From assembly GCA_035303785.1 (NCBI GenBank), contig DATGRI010000036.1, positions 1 to 48,705 of the forward strand: a DNA stretch of 48,705 bases. Reading direction: 5' to 3'. Shown in pieces: positions 1 to 9,006 of the stretch (its first letter is position 1; each line of letters starts with the position of its first letter). This stretch comes from Sphingobacteriaceae bacterium. Lineage in GTDB: Bacteria; Bacillota; Sulfobacillia; Thermaerobacterales; RSA17. A program made the position numbers and the translations under genes. The notes under the pieces were generated by a model. That model had not been told where the DNA came from and searched no databases. It was given only the letters and a program-made list of their open reading frames with translations.

Positions 1-91
1 CCCCCAACGCCATCAGCAGGGTAGCCCTTCGGCCGCTGATCAAGGCCGCACCCTCCCCCAAAGTCCGGAGCAGTGGCTCCTTTCCGTCCAT
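1..91 (-). CDS. Possible 5' end of an unidentified divergent gene (partial)
   Basis: A minus-strand reading frame begins at an ATG (89-91) and stays open for 30 codons to the window edge. It starts MDGKEPLLRTLG and most codons end in G or C, as in the surrounding genes. It would be divergent from the chemotaxis operon. No convincing SD sequence lies upstream and too little is visible to name a product. A competing plus-strand frame stays open from base 2 to a TAA at 155-157 and could instead be the end of an upstream gene, so this is a tentative call. Confidence 0.3.
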   Translation of the reverse strand, partial: MDGKEPLLRTLGEGAALISGRRATLLMALG

Positions 92-247
92 CTATACGGT
101 GGGCCGGTGGGCGCCATGCGGCCCGCTCAGGTGCTCCCGCCCGCGCCCTCGCCTTAACAAATTCCGGGAAAATTCGATGATTACGGCAACAAAAGGTTTT
201 TACCCACAAACACAAATTTTCACCCGGGGAACAAGGGGGTAACTCGT
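92..247. other. Region upstream of the MCP gene
   Basis: The left part is GC-rich. Bases 150-220 are distinctly AT-richer than the surroundings, as expected for a promoter region of the chemotaxis operon. I could not assign a confident sigma-A or sigma-D pair of boxes. The SD AAGGGGG at 233-239 belongs to the gene starting at 248. Confidence 0.3.
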
Positions 248-2170
248 TTGCGAATCGGTACCAAGCTGCTCATTGCGTTCCTGGTCATGGTTCTGCCCCT
301 GGTGCTGGTGGCGGGATCGGGCTTCATGGCCATGCGGGATATAGCTTCCAAATATGACGGCCTGGTACAGGAAGTGGAGCGGTTGAACCGCAGTGCCATG
401 GAACTCCAGGGGTCCCTGTCCGATGAAGGGCAGGCCGTCACCACCTATCTGCTCACCTACAGCGACCAACAGAAAGATGAGTTTCAACGGGCCCGACAAG
501 GTACCGATGCCGCTTTGGTAGAATTGGCGTCCCTCCTGGCCGATGCCGACGGCCAGGAAAGGCTGGCGGCAGTAGAGCGGGCCATGGTGGAATTTCGCTC
601 CGCCGCTGCGCCCGTCTTTGAGCGGGATGACTTCACCGAAGGTCAAAGGGTGGTCCTGGTCACCCGCAGCCTCTACGAGCCCCAGGTAAAACTGCGGGAT
701 GCGGCGGCCGACCTGCTGGACTACGCCGCCACCAGAACCGTCCTGGTGCGGCAGCAGGCCGATGCCGCCGTCTGGCGCGCCAACCTCATCAACGGGGGCG
801 TAGCCTTGGGCGGCCTGCTGGTGGCCGTCGTCTGGGCCCTGGTCTTGTCCCGGTCCATCACCCGGCCGGTAACGGCCATCAGCGACGCTTTCGGCCGGCT
901 GTCCACCGGCGACCTTACCCTGTCGGACCTGGAAGTGACCACCACCGACGAGGTGGGCCAGATGGCCGAGGCCTTCAACCGCATGCTGGCCGACCACCGG
1001 CGCTTTTTGCTGCAAATTCGTGAAACCAGCGACGCTTTGGCCGGCAGCAGCGGCGAGATCAACCGCATCGTGCAGCAAGCCGTCGGCGCCACCGGCCAAA
1101 TCGCCACCGCCATCCAGGAGGTAGCGGCGGGCGCCAACGATCAGGCCCAGCAGAGCGAAGATACGGTGCGGGCTGTGGAGCAGTTGCGGGAGGCCATCAA
1201 CCAGATCGCCCAAGGCGCCCTGCGCCAGGCGGAATATGTCCAGCGGGCATCCCAACTGCTGGCGGGTACCGCCGAAGGCATCGAACATGCCCGCTCGGCA
1301 GCGGTGGAAGTGAACAACGCTGCCCAGCAGGCTTTGCAGTCGGCCCAGCAAGGTGGCCAGGCGGTGGAAGAAGCCTTGGCCGCCATGACCAGCATCGAAC
1401 AGGCCACGGAACGGGTGGCCGCCCGCATCAGCGGCCTGGGCGACCAATCCCAGCGCATCGGTGAAATCGTCCAGTTGATCGACGGCATCGCCGAGCAGAC
1501 CAACCTGCTGGCCCTCAACGCCGCCATCGAAGCCGCCCGGGCGGGCGAGCACGGCAAGGGCTTCGCCGTGGTGGCCGACGAGGTGCGCAAGCTGGCGGAG
1601 CACTCCCAGGAGGCCACTGCAGAGATCGCCCAGTTGGTGGCCAGCATCCGGGAAAGCGTGGACCAGACCGTCAACGCCATGATGGCCACCGCCCAGGAAG
1701 TGCAGAAGGGTTCCACCCTGGCCTCCCAGGCCGGGCAGGAGTTGAAGCAGATCTTGTCGGCCCTGGTATTGACCCACGAGAAGGCCGCGGGCATCCAGAC
1801 GGCCACGGAACGGGTGGCCGGGGAAACTACGGCGGCGGTCACCGCCATGGACGAAGTGGCGGGCGTCACCGAAGAAAACACGGCGGCCACCACCCAGATG
1901 ACCACAGCCAGCGATCAGGTGAGCAATGCCATCCACCGGGTGGCGGCGGTAGCCGAGGAAACGGCGGCCTCCGCCCAGGAGGTGAGCGCCTCCTCGGAGC
2001 AGGTGAGCGCCTCCGTGGAGCACATCGGCGTGTCCATCGGCCGGCTGGAGGAGTTGGCCCAAGACTTGCGCCATTTGGTGGACCACTTCCGGCTGGAAGG
2101 GCCTGACCCCGCCCCGGAGGCGGAGGCCCAGGCCGAAGGCGGGGCCGTGGCTCTATCATCCCTTTCGTAA
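248..2170 (+). CDS. Methyl-accepting chemotaxis protein
   Basis: A 640-residue transmembrane chemoreceptor that controls the CheA kinase through CheW. The order is a first membrane helix (about 7-29), an extracellular sensor region of about 140 residues without a recognisable ligand fold, a second membrane helix (about 173-195), a HAMP linker (about 195-248) and a long helical signalling domain. The conserved hairpin tip contains [20 protein letters not shown] near residues 413-432. The start is TTG with SD AAGGGGG seven bases upstream. It opens the chemotaxis operon, 12 bases before cheW. The ligand cannot be predicted. Confidence 0.93.
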   Translation: MRIGTKLLIAFLVMVLPLVLVAGSGFMAMRDIASKYDGLVQEVERLNRSAMELQGSLSDEGQAVTTYLLTYSDQQKDEFQRARQGTDAALVELASLLADADGQERLAAVERAMVEFRSAAAPVFERDDFTEGQRVVLVTRSLYEPQVKLRDAAADLLDYAATRTVLVRQQADAAVWRANLINGGVALGGLLVAVVWALVLSRSITRPVTAISDAFGRLSTGDLTLSDLEVTTTDEVGQMAEAFNRMLADHRRFLLQIRETSDALAGSSGEINRIVQQAVGATGQIATAIQEVAAGANDQAQQSEDTVRAVEQLREAINQIAQGALRQAEYVQRASQLLAGTAEGIEHARSAAVEVNNAAQQALQSAQQGGQAVEEALAAMTSIEQATERVAARISGLGDQSQRIGEIVQLIDGIAEQTNLLALNAAIEAARAGEHGKGFAVVADEVRKLAEHSQEATAEIAQLVASIRESVDQTVNAMMATAQEVQKGSTLASQAGQELKQILSALVLTHEKAAGIQTATERVAGETTAAVTAMDEVAGVTEENTAATTQMTTASDQVSNAIHRVAAVAEETAASAQEVSASSEQVSASVEHIGVSIGRLEELAQDLRHLVDHFRLEGPDPAPEAEAQAEGGAVALSSLS

Positions 2171-2182
2171 GGAGACGGGACT

Positions 2183-2740
2183 ATGACGGAACTGAAAGAT
2201 CAGTCCTTGACGGTGCAGATGCCCGACGGCCATACCCAGGCGGCCGTCCCGGAACCCGAGATCACCAGCCAGCTGGTGCTCTTCACCCTGTCCGATGAGA
2301 CGTACGGCGTAGACATCCAGCGGGTGCGGGAGATCATCCGCATTCCCGAAATCACCCGCATCCCCAAGACGCCCGACTTCATCGAAGGGGTCATCAACCT
2401 GCGGGGCGGCGTCATTCCCGTGGTTGACCTGCGCAAGCGCTTCAACATGCCGGCGGCCGACCAGGCGCGCCTGGCCGAGACGGGCCGCATCGTCGTCATG
2501 GACATGCGGGACTGGACCATCGGCATGATGGTGGACGGCGTCTCGGAGGTGCTGCGGGTCCAGGGGGGAGCCGTGGAGCCGCCTTCACCCTACATCGTCA
2601 GCGCCGACACCCGCTTCATCGCCGGGGTGGTGAAGGATGGCGACCGCCTGGTGGTGCTGCTGGATTTGGATGCGGTTTTCTTCGACGAAGAGAAGGAGCA
2701 AATGGCCGGCCTGAATCAGGTGGAGGCTCCGGCGGGGTAG
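2183..2740 (+). CDS. cheW: Chemotaxis coupling protein CheW
   Basis: A 185-residue cytoplasmic adaptor that links receptors to the CheA kinase in the signalling array. Residues about 28-170 form a single CheW domain. It has the typical beginning LVLFTLSDETYGVDI, the segment VREIIRIPEITRIPKTP, and the receptor-contact region GVINLRGGVIPVVDLR. About 27 residues precede the domain and a short tail follows, so it is slightly longer than the usual 150-170 residues. The ATG has the SD AAGGAG nearby. It sits between the MCP and cheA in the same operon, which supports the assignment. Confidence 0.95.
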   Translation: MTELKDQSLTVQMPDGHTQAAVPEPEITSQLVLFTLSDETYGVDIQRVREIIRIPEITRIPKTPDFIEGVINLRGGVIPVVDLRKRFNMPAADQARLAETGRIVVMDMRDWTIGMMVDGVSEVLRVQGGAVEPPSPYIVSADTRFIAGVVKDGDRLVVLLDLDAVFFDEEKEQMAGLNQVEAPAG

Positions 2741-2744
2741 GTCC

Positions 2745-4838
2745 ATGCATGATCTGAACTTGAGTCCCGAAGAAATCAAGCTGTTTTTCGAAGAGGCCCA
2801 GGAACAGCTGGACATCATGGAGCAGACGCTGCTGGCCCTGGAGGAGCAGCCCGGCGACGGGGAACTGGTGAACCAGTTGTTCCGGGCCGCCCATACCTTG
2901 AAGGGCGGCACCGCCACCGTCGGGCTGACCGACATGGCCCACCTCACCCATGCCATGGAGTCCCTGCTGGACCAGGTGCGCCAGGGGAGCCGGGAACTGA
3001 CGGGCCACCTCATGGACCGGATGCTCCAAGGGGTGGACGTGTTGGGCTCCGCCCTGGCCGCCGTCGCCGACGGCGGGGAGGCGCCCGGGGAGCAGTTGGC
3101 CGCCCTGGCGGAAGATTTCCATGCTTTGGCCGCCGGCGGCCAGGACGCGCCGCCCGCCGCCACGCCCGGGGCCGGCGGCGCCGATTGGGCCAAGGTGAGC
3201 GACGCCCTGGGCGACCGGGACTTGCCTGTCCTCCGCTGGCAGGTAACGGTGGATCCCGACACGCCCATGGCCTCGGTGCGGGCCTACCAGGCCTTGCTGA
3301 TCATGGAAGACCTGGGCGAGGTGCTGCACACCGACCCGCCCACGGCCCTGCTGGAGGACGAGGGCACCGACACCCACCGTCTGACCATTATCCACGCCTC
3401 GGAAAATCCCCCTGAAGCGGTGGAAGCGGCCCTGCGGGGCGTGGGCAACATCATCGACATCCGGCACGAGCCCGTGGCGCCGGCCGGCCCAGAGACGGCG
3501 GCAGAGGCTGCGGATCCGTCCCCAAATGGGGCAGGGGCGCCCGCCGGGCCCCTCGGGGAGCCCCCCACCCCCCAGGCGGCTTCCGGGAGCGGCGCCACCT
3601 CCGGCGACAGGGGGGTGGGCACCCGCAGCGTCCGGGTCAACGTGGAACTGCTGGATGAACTGATGAACCTGGTGGGGGAACTGGTGGTGGACCGCACCCG
3701 GCTGGCCAGCCTGGCCCGCAGCGAACTCAACGGCAAGCAGCTGCGGGATGAACTGGACCAGCTGGCAGGCCACCTGAGCCGCATCACCGGCGATCTCCAG
3801 GACACCATCGTCAAGGCCCGGATGATCCCGGTGAAAACCTTGTTCCGCAAATTTCCCCGCATGGTGCGGGATTTGTCGCGGCAACTGGGCAAGCGGGTCA
3901 ATTTCCAGGTGTCGGGGGAAGACACGGAACTGGACCGCTCCGTCATCGAATTGCTCAGCGACCCATTGATCCACCTGCTGCGCAACGCCCTGGATCACGG
4001 CGTGGAACCGCCGGAGGAGCGTACCGCCGCCGGCAAGCCGCCGGAAGCCACCGTGCGCCTCACGGCCTACCACCGGCAGAGCCACATTTTCGTCGAGGTG
4101 AGCGACGACGGCCGGGGGCTGGACGCCGGCAAGATCCGCCGGGCTGTGGCCCGCCGGGGCCTGATGACCGAAGACCAGCTGGAGCGCCTGCCCTATGAGC
4201 AGCTGGCCGACCTAATTTTCCTGCCCGGCTTCAGCACCGCCGACTCGGTGAGCACCGTGTCGGGCCGGGGCGTGGGCATGGATGTGGTGCGGAAGAACCT
4301 GGAGCAGGTGGGCGGCAGCATCACGGTGCGCAGCAGGCCCGGCGAAGGCACCACCTTCTCCATTCAATTGCCCCTGACGCTGGCCATCATCCAGGCCCTC
4401 CTGGTGCGGATCAAGGATGTCACTTACGCCTTGCCCCTGGCCCACGTGTCCGAAGTCCTGCTGCTGACCAACGATGAAATCTATCCCCTCTACGGCCGTC
4501 AGGCGGTGCGGGTACGGGACACCACGGTCCCCCTGCTGAACCCCGCCCACCTTTGGTGCGAGGAAGGGGCTGTAGTCTGGGCCGAAGACGAGCCCAATCC
4601 CGTGGTCGTCATCCAAGGGGACATGGAGCCCTTGGCCCTCATGGTGGACCGCCTCATCGGCGAAGAGGAGATCGTGATCAAAAGTTTGGGGCCGCTCACC
4701 GGCAGGGTGGGCGGCATATCCGGAGCCTCCATTCTGGGCGACGGCCGGGTGGCCCTCATCGTGGACGTGCCCAGCCTGTGCCGGGAGGCCCGGCAGGTCT
4801 TGGCCCGCGATAATTTCCGCCAGTTAAAGGGAGGTTGA
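2745..4838 (+). CDS. cheA: Chemotaxis histidine kinase CheA
   Basis: A 697-residue kinase that phosphorylates CheY and CheB. The order is the HPt domain (1-110, phosphorylated His50 in RAAHTLKGG), a CheY/CheB-binding P2 domain (about 160-240), a Gly/Pro/Ala-rich linker, the P3 dimerisation helices (about 283-350), a HATPase domain (N box HLLRNALDHGVEPPEER; G boxes SDDGRGLD and GRGVGMDVVRKN), and a C-terminal CheW-like P5 domain (about 545-690). All catalytic motifs are present and the length is normal. It starts four bases after cheW. A second ATG two codons downstream is an alternative start. Confidence 0.96.
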   Translation: MHDLNLSPEEIKLFFEEAQEQLDIMEQTLLALEEQPGDGELVNQLFRAAHTLKGGTATVGLTDMAHLTHAMESLLDQVRQGSRELTGHLMDRMLQGVDVLGSALAAVADGGEAPGEQLAALAEDFHALAAGGQDAPPAATPGAGGADWAKVSDALGDRDLPVLRWQVTVDPDTPMASVRAYQALLIMEDLGEVLHTDPPTALLEDEGTDTHRLTIIHASENPPEAVEAALRGVGNIIDIRHEPVAPAGPETAAEAADPSPNGAGAPAGPLGEPPTPQAASGSGATSGDRGVGTRSVRVNVELLDELMNLVGELVVDRTRLASLARSELNGKQLRDELDQLAGHLSRITGDLQDTIVKARMIPVKTLFRKFPRMVRDLSRQLGKRVNFQVSGEDTELDRSVIELLSDPLIHLLRNALDHGVEPPEERTAAGKPPEATVRLTAYHRQSHIFVEVSDDGRGLDAGKIRRAVARRGLMTEDQLERLPYEQLADLIFLPGFSTADSVSTVSGRGVGMDVVRKNLEQVGGSITVRSRPGEGTTFSIQLPLTLAIIQALLVRIKDVTYALPLAHVSEVLLLTNDEIYPLYGRQAVRVRDTTVPLLNPAHLWCEEGAVVWAEDEPNPVVVIQGDMEPLALMVDRLIGEEEIVIKSLGPLTGRVGGISGASILGDGRVALIVDVPSLCREARQVLARDNFRQLKGG

Positions 4839-4842
4839 CCGG

Positions 4843-5199
4843 GTGGCGCTGGTACTGGTGGTGGATGACGCGCAGTTCATGCGGATGCGGTTGCGGAAGC
4901 TGCTGGAAGAGGAAGGTCACCAAGTCATCGAGGCCGGTGACGGCGAGCAGGCGGTGGAGGCCTACTCCACCAACAAGCCCGACCTGGTGCTTATGGACAT
5001 CACCATGCCCAACATGGACGGGCTGACGGCCTTGAAGACCATCAAGTCCCAATTCCCCGAGGCCAAGGTGGTCATGTGCAGCTCCCTGGGGCAGAAGAGC
5101 GCCGTATTGGAAGCCATCAAGGCCGGGGCCAGGGACTTCATCGTCAAGCCTTTCGAGGCCGAGCGGGTGCAGAACGTAGTACGGAAACAGGTGGGTTGA
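4843..5199 (+). CDS. cheY: Chemotaxis response regulator CheY
   Basis: A 118-residue single receiver domain that carries the signal from CheA to the flagellar switch. The acidic pocket is Asp8/Asp9 with phosphorylated Asp52 in LVLMDITMPNMDG. The conserved hydroxyl residue lies in VVMCSSLGQ and the conserved Lys in FIVKPFEAE. There is no output domain. The GTG start is four bases after cheA and has the SD GGGAGG upstream. An operon position between cheA and cheB is consistent with the true chemotaxis CheY rather than a generic receiver. Confidence 0.94.
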   Translation: MALVLVVDDAQFMRMRLRKLLEEEGHQVIEAGDGEQAVEAYSTNKPDLVLMDITMPNMDGLTALKTIKSQFPEAKVVMCSSLGQKSAVLEAIKAGARDFIVKPFEAERVQNVVRKQVG

Positions 5200-6318
5200 A
5201 TGACCAAGGGCGTACGGGTGCTGGTGGTGGATGATTCGGCCCTCATGCGGCAGATGGTGTCTCGCTTTCTGACAGAAGCCGGCTTCACCGTGGTGGGCAC
5301 CGCCGCCAACGGCCGCCTGGGCCTGGAGAAGGCCTTGGCCCTCCGCCCCGACGTGATCACCCTGGATGTGGAGATGCCGGAGATGAACGGGCTGGATATG
5401 TTGCGGCTGTTGATGGCCCAGGCTCCCACTCCCGTGGTGATGCTGTCGGGCTTGACCCAGGCCCAAGCCCCGGCTGCGGTGGAGGCCCTGGCCCTGGGGG
5501 CGGTGGACGTGGTGGCCAAGCCGGGGGGCGCCGCCATCTCCCTCCAGCTGGGCGATGTGCGGGACGAACTGGTGCAGAAGGTGGCCGCCGCCGCCCGGAG
5601 CCGCCCGCGGGGAGGGGCCTTGCCATCCCGGCCCTATCCCAGGCCCGTCCAGACCCCCGGGAAGGCCGCGGGCCCCGAGGCCGGCGGTCCGGCAGGCAGC
5701 GGGCCGGCCGGTGCGCCACCGGTGGGGGTCATCGTCATCGGCTGCTCCACCGGCGGCCCCGGCGCCCTGTCGGTGGTCATTCCCCAACTGCCCCAGGACT
5801 ACCCCTGGACGGTGCTGGTGGTGCAGCACATGCCTCCGGGCTTTACCGCTTCCCTGGCCCGGCGCCTGGACGACATGTCCGCCGTGCCGGTGCAGGAAGC
5901 CCAGGACGGTGTGAAGCCCGGGGCCGGCGAGGTTTGGATCGCACCGGGCGGCCGTCACCTGATTATGGACGCCGCGGGTGTCCTGCGGCTGACCGAAGAC
6001 CCGCCGGTGCACGGCGTCCGCCCGGCTGTCGACTTGACTTTGGTTTCCACCGCGGCCGTCTGGAGGCGGCGGGTTGTGGCTGTGATCATGACGGGCATGG
6101 GCCGGGACGGCGCCCGGGGCGCCGAGGCCGTGAAGGCGGCGGGTGGCCGGGTGCTGGCCCAGGATGAAGCAAGTTCCGTCGTATTCGGGATGCCCCGAGT
6201 CGTCATCGAGCAGGGCCTGGCCGATGAAGTGCTGTCCTTGGACGACATGGCCCAGGCGTTGGCTTGCTTGGAGGCGCCGGGCGTTCCGGTGGGGGGTGGT
6301 AGATGTGTCCAGGCCTGA
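5200..6318 (+). CDS. cheB: Chemotaxis methylesterase/glutamine deamidase CheB
   Basis: A 372-residue enzyme that removes methyl groups from chemoreceptors during adaptation. Residues 1-120 are a receiver domain (phosphorylated Asp56 in ITLDVEMPEMNG). A Pro/Gly/Ala-rich linker (about 133-175) joins it to the methylesterase domain. The Ser-His-Asp triad is visible as Ser183 (GCSTGGPGAL), His210 (VVQHMPPGFT) and Asp303 (MTGMGRDGARGA). The ATG follows the cheY stop directly (TGA-ATG), indicating translational coupling. Its 3' end overlaps cheR by 14 bases. Confidence 0.96.
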   Translation: MTKGVRVLVVDDSALMRQMVSRFLTEAGFTVVGTAANGRLGLEKALALRPDVITLDVEMPEMNGLDMLRLLMAQAPTPVVMLSGLTQAQAPAAVEALALGAVDVVAKPGGAAISLQLGDVRDELVQKVAAAARSRPRGGALPSRPYPRPVQTPGKAAGPEAGGPAGSGPAGAPPVGVIVIGCSTGGPGALSVVIPQLPQDYPWTVLVVQHMPPGFTASLARRLDDMSAVPVQEAQDGVKPGAGEVWIAPGGRHLIMDAAGVLRLTEDPPVHGVRPAVDLTLVSTAAVWRRRVVAVIMTGMGRDGARGAEAVKAAGGRVLAQDEASSVVFGMPRVVIEQGLADEVLSLDDMAQALACLEAPGVPVGGGRCVQA

Positions 6319-7114
6319 TGACGGCTACCAGATGCTGGCCCAAAGGGTGCGCCGTTTGACGGGCTTGGATTTAAGGCATTACCGGCAGCAGCAGTTGCAG
6401 CGCCGGCTGAAGGCCTATTTGGACCGGCACGGGCTGCCCGACTACGGGTCCCTGGCCCGGCGCATCACGAATGATTCCCAGGCCCTGCGGGATTTCATGG
6501 ATTATTTGACCATCAACGTCACCGAGTTTTTTCGCGACGGCCGCCCTTTCGACATGCTGGTCCGGGATGTGCTGCCCAGCCTGCTGGCGGAATTCCGCCG
6601 CCTGAAGGTGTGGAGCGCCGGCTGCGCTTCCGGGGCCGAAACCTACTCCCTGGCCATCCTGCTGGAGGAGTTGGATCCCGGGGGCGGCCACCAGGTGCTG
6701 GGCACCGATGTGGACGGGACGATCCTGAAGCTGGCCCAGGAAGGTGTTTACGACGAGCATGCCCTGAGGGGCGTGTCGCCGGAGCGGCGCCGGAAATTTT
6801 TCGAAGAAGTGGCGCCGGGCATGTGGCGGGTCCTGCCGGAACTGCGGCGCAAGGTCCGCTTCGTGCGCCACGATCTGCTGGCGGACCCTTATCCCGAGGA
6901 GCAGCATCTCATCTTGTGCCGGAACGTGGTCATTTACTTCACCGAGGAAGCCAAGAGCCGGGTCCACCGGCAGCTGGCCGAGTCCCTGGTGCCCGGCGGC
7001 TACCTGCTGGTGGGGGCCACCGAGACCTTGCTCATGCCGGGCCCCCTGGGCCTGGAAATTGCCGGCCCATTCTTGTACCGCCGCACGGCGCCCCAGCCGG
7101 CGGCTGTGGAATGA
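6305..7114 (+). CDS. cheR: Chemotaxis methyltransferase CheR
   Basis: A 269-residue enzyme that transfers methyl groups from S-adenosylmethionine to receptor glutamates, opposing CheB. The N-terminal helical domain contains FMDYLTINVTEFFRD. The SAM-binding domain has VWSAGCASGAETYSLAILL and, near the end, LILCRNVVIYFTEE, both hallmarks of CheR. I chose the GTG at 6305, with a G-rich SD just upstream, because it matches the usual family length; the frame stays open much further upstream inside cheB. It overlaps the cheB stop by 14 bases, implying coupled translation. Confidence 0.94.
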   Translation: MSRPDDGYQMLAQRVRRLTGLDLRHYRQQQLQRRLKAYLDRHGLPDYGSLARRITNDSQALRDFMDYLTINVTEFFRDGRPFDMLVRDVLPSLLAEFRRLKVWSAGCASGAETYSLAILLEELDPGGGHQVLGTDVDGTILKLAQEGVYDEHALRGVSPERRRKFFEEVAPGMWRVLPELRRKVRFVRHDLLADPYPEEQHLILCRNVVIYFTEEAKSRVHRQLAESLVPGGYLLVGATETLLMPGPLGLEIAGPFLYRRTAPQPAAVE

Positions 7115-7144
7115 CGATCGTTGGGCATCAGTTGACGGGGAGGC

Positions 7145-7621
7145 ATGGGGTTGAAGGCTGAATACATCAAGCCCTTCGTGCAGGCCGCCCACCGGGTTCT
7201 GAAGCAGGAACTGGGCATAGAGCCCCAGCGGGGCGACCTGCGCCTGGAAAACACCTATTACACCACCAAGGACATCACCGTCCTCATCGGCGTCACCGGC
7301 GACGTGGAAGGAACGGTGCTGTACGGCACCAGTGAGGAAACGGCCAAGGCCTTGGTCCAGAACATCATCGGCGAGCACCGGCCCCGGTTCGACGAAATTT
7401 GCGAGAGCGCCGTGGCCGAAATCGGCAACATGATCTCCGGCCATGCCGGTGCCCTCTTTGAGGAGTTGGGCCTCTCCTTCAACATCACCCCGCCCAACTT
7501 GATCCTCAACCGGGGCACCCTCATCGCCAACTCGGCCATCAAGCGGCTGATCATACCCATCCGGCTGGAGTTCGGTGAGATCGAAATCGCCGTTTCCTTG
7601 CGGGAGACCAAGCCCCGTTGA
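7145..7621 (+). CDS. cheX: CheX-type CheY-P phosphatase
   Basis: A 158-residue protein of the CheC/CheX/FliY family that dephosphorylates CheY-P. The visible active-site signature is ESAVAEIGNMISGHA, with the Glu and Asn spaced as in the catalytic E-x2-N motif. Only one such motif is present, as in CheX, whereas CheC has two. The remainder is the usual alpha-beta fold ending in a strand-rich segment. The ATG has SD GGGGAGG. It is the last gene of the chemotaxis operon and converges on the next gene with only 13 bases between stops. No cheC or cheD is seen here. Confidence 0.85.
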   Translation: MGLKAEYIKPFVQAAHRVLKQELGIEPQRGDLRLENTYYTTKDITVLIGVTGDVEGTVLYGTSEETAKALVQNIIGEHRPRFDEICESAVAEIGNMISGHAGALFEELGLSFNITPPNLILNRGTLIANSAIKRLIIPIRLEFGEIEIAVSLRETKPR

Positions 7622-7634
7622 CGGCTGCCCGTGG

Positions 7635-8894
7635 TCAGAGGGGACAGTCCAAAGGCGTGGACCCGGCAAAGGTGCAGGCCGGCGGCAGGGGCAGGCCCCG
7701 CTTATACAAGGGTGACGGGCCCAGGAGGTCGACCGTTTCCCGGTGGGCCTCTTCCAGCCGCTGCAGGTCCCCGGTGGCCAGGGCCGGCAGCGCTGCCGAC
7801 GGGTCGCCGGTGAGCACCGCCTGATACCTGGTCAAGCCCCCCTGGTGCCAGCGATGGACCCAAACGGGCCGGTAGGCGACCTCCTCCAGGATGATCCTGG
7901 GAGGCTCGTCCCCGGCCTGCCGCATTTTGTAGGTCACATGGACGATGATGCCCGTGTCGGTGTACGGAAACTGCTGGTTGGACACGAAATTGCCCATGGA
8001 GTAGATGACCACGGTAGGCCGCCCATGCCCTGCATTCCCCGGCTCGGGCCACAAAATCTCCGCCGGCTGGACCACGTGGGGGTGGGCCCCCAAGACCACG
8101 TCAACACCCAGCTGGTGGAGGAACCGGGCCAGTTCCCGCTGCTCCCGGCTGGGCTGCCGGGAGTACTCCTGCCCCCAATGCATGGCCACCATCAGCAGAT
8201 CGGGCTCCTCCGTCCGGGCCAGTTCAATGTGCCGGGCGATGGCTTCCTTGTCAATCAAATTGATGAGATGGGGCTCGGGCACCGGTATGCCGTTGGTGCC
8301 GTAGGTGTAGGCCAGCACCGCCACCCGGAAGCCCTTGGCCGTCACTATGGCATAAGGAGGCTCGTCGGGCTCCAGGCGGGTGCCCGTAACGTCCAGCCCC
8401 GCCTCCCGGATCACCGACAAGGTGCGCCGGAGGCCGGAGGCTCCCCGGTCCAAGGCGTGGTTGTTGGCGGTAGTCAGCATGGTGACGCCGCTGTCAATGA
8501 GGGCGTCCAGCAGGGCGTCGGGGGTGTTGAACAGGGGGTAGCCGCTGTACCCTGCCGCTTCTCCCGCCAGGGTGGTTTCCAAATTGGCGATGGTGATGTC
8601 CCCCCGCTGCAGCTCCGTTGCCACGGGCGCGAAGAGGGGGCGGAAGTCGTAGCCGCTGCCGGTGGCGGCAGCCCGCACCAAAGGCAGGTGCATCAACAGG
8701 TCGCCCACGGCGGTGATGGTGAGGCGCTCTTCCACCACCTGCAATGTGTCGGGAGAGGCCGTCGCCAGGAGGCCGCCGGCGGGCAGAGAACCTGAGTCCC
8801 TTGGGTTAATGGGGGCTCCCCACCAGGCGCAGCCGCCCGCCAACAGCAGCAGGGCGGCCAGCAGCACCAGCAGGGCGCCGCGGCCTGCCTTCAT
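7635..8894 (-). CDS. CapA-family (PGA_cap) lipoprotein
   Basis: A 419-residue secreted protein of the CapA/PgsA metallophosphatase-like family, related to proteins that help make polyglutamate capsules. The N-terminus has a hydrophobic signal with a probable lipobox cysteine at residue 22. Family motifs are LTITAVGDLLMH, DITIANLETTLAG, TANNHALDRG, ELARFLHQLGVDVVLGAHPH and YSMGNF, including the metal-binding Asp, Asn and His residues. The SD AAGGAGG precedes the ATG. No capBC homologues are adjacent, so a capsule role is not shown; many such genes in Bacillota stand alone. It converges on cheX and diverges from the PDZ-Lon gene. Confidence 0.85.
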   Translation of the reverse strand: MKAGRGALLVLLAALLLLAGGCAWWGAPINPRDSGSLPAGGLLATASPDTLQVVEERLTITAVGDLLMHLPLVRAAATGSGYDFRPLFAPVATELQRGDITIANLETTLAGEAAGYSGYPLFNTPDALLDALIDSGVTMLTTANNHALDRGASGLRRTLSVIREAGLDVTGTRLEPDEPPYAIVTAKGFRVAVLAYTYGTNGIPVPEPHLINLIDKEAIARHIELARTEEPDLLMVAMHWGQEYSRQPSREQRELARFLHQLGVDVVLGAHPHVVQPAEILWPEPGNAGHGRPTVVIYSMGNFVSNQQFPYTDTGIIVHVTYKMRQAGDEPPRIILEEVAYRPVWVHRWHQGGLTRYQAVLTGDPSAALPALATGDLQRLEEAHRETVDLLGPSPLYKRGLPLPPACTFAGSTPLDCPL

Positions 8895-9006
8895 CCCGCC
8901 ACCTCCTCCTTTGTGCCATCATAACCCTTGCCTTTCCCCGCGCAAGGCCTTTCGCCGCCGGAAGGGCCGGGCCCGGCAATGTAAAATGAAGCCCGGAGGG
9001 ATCCCT

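Noticed and set aside
1-157. Second riboswitch or structured RNA at the left edge
   Set aside because: Hairpins can be drawn but no consensus of a known class is present, and two coding frames compete for the same bases.
200-2086. Long minus-strand open frame opposite the MCP gene, and similar long antisense frames under cheA, smc, ffh, fabF and hslU
   Set aside because: High GC content keeps antisense frames open. These have repetitive His/Gly/Arg-rich products, no SD support and no family resemblance, while the opposite strand encodes complete conserved proteins.
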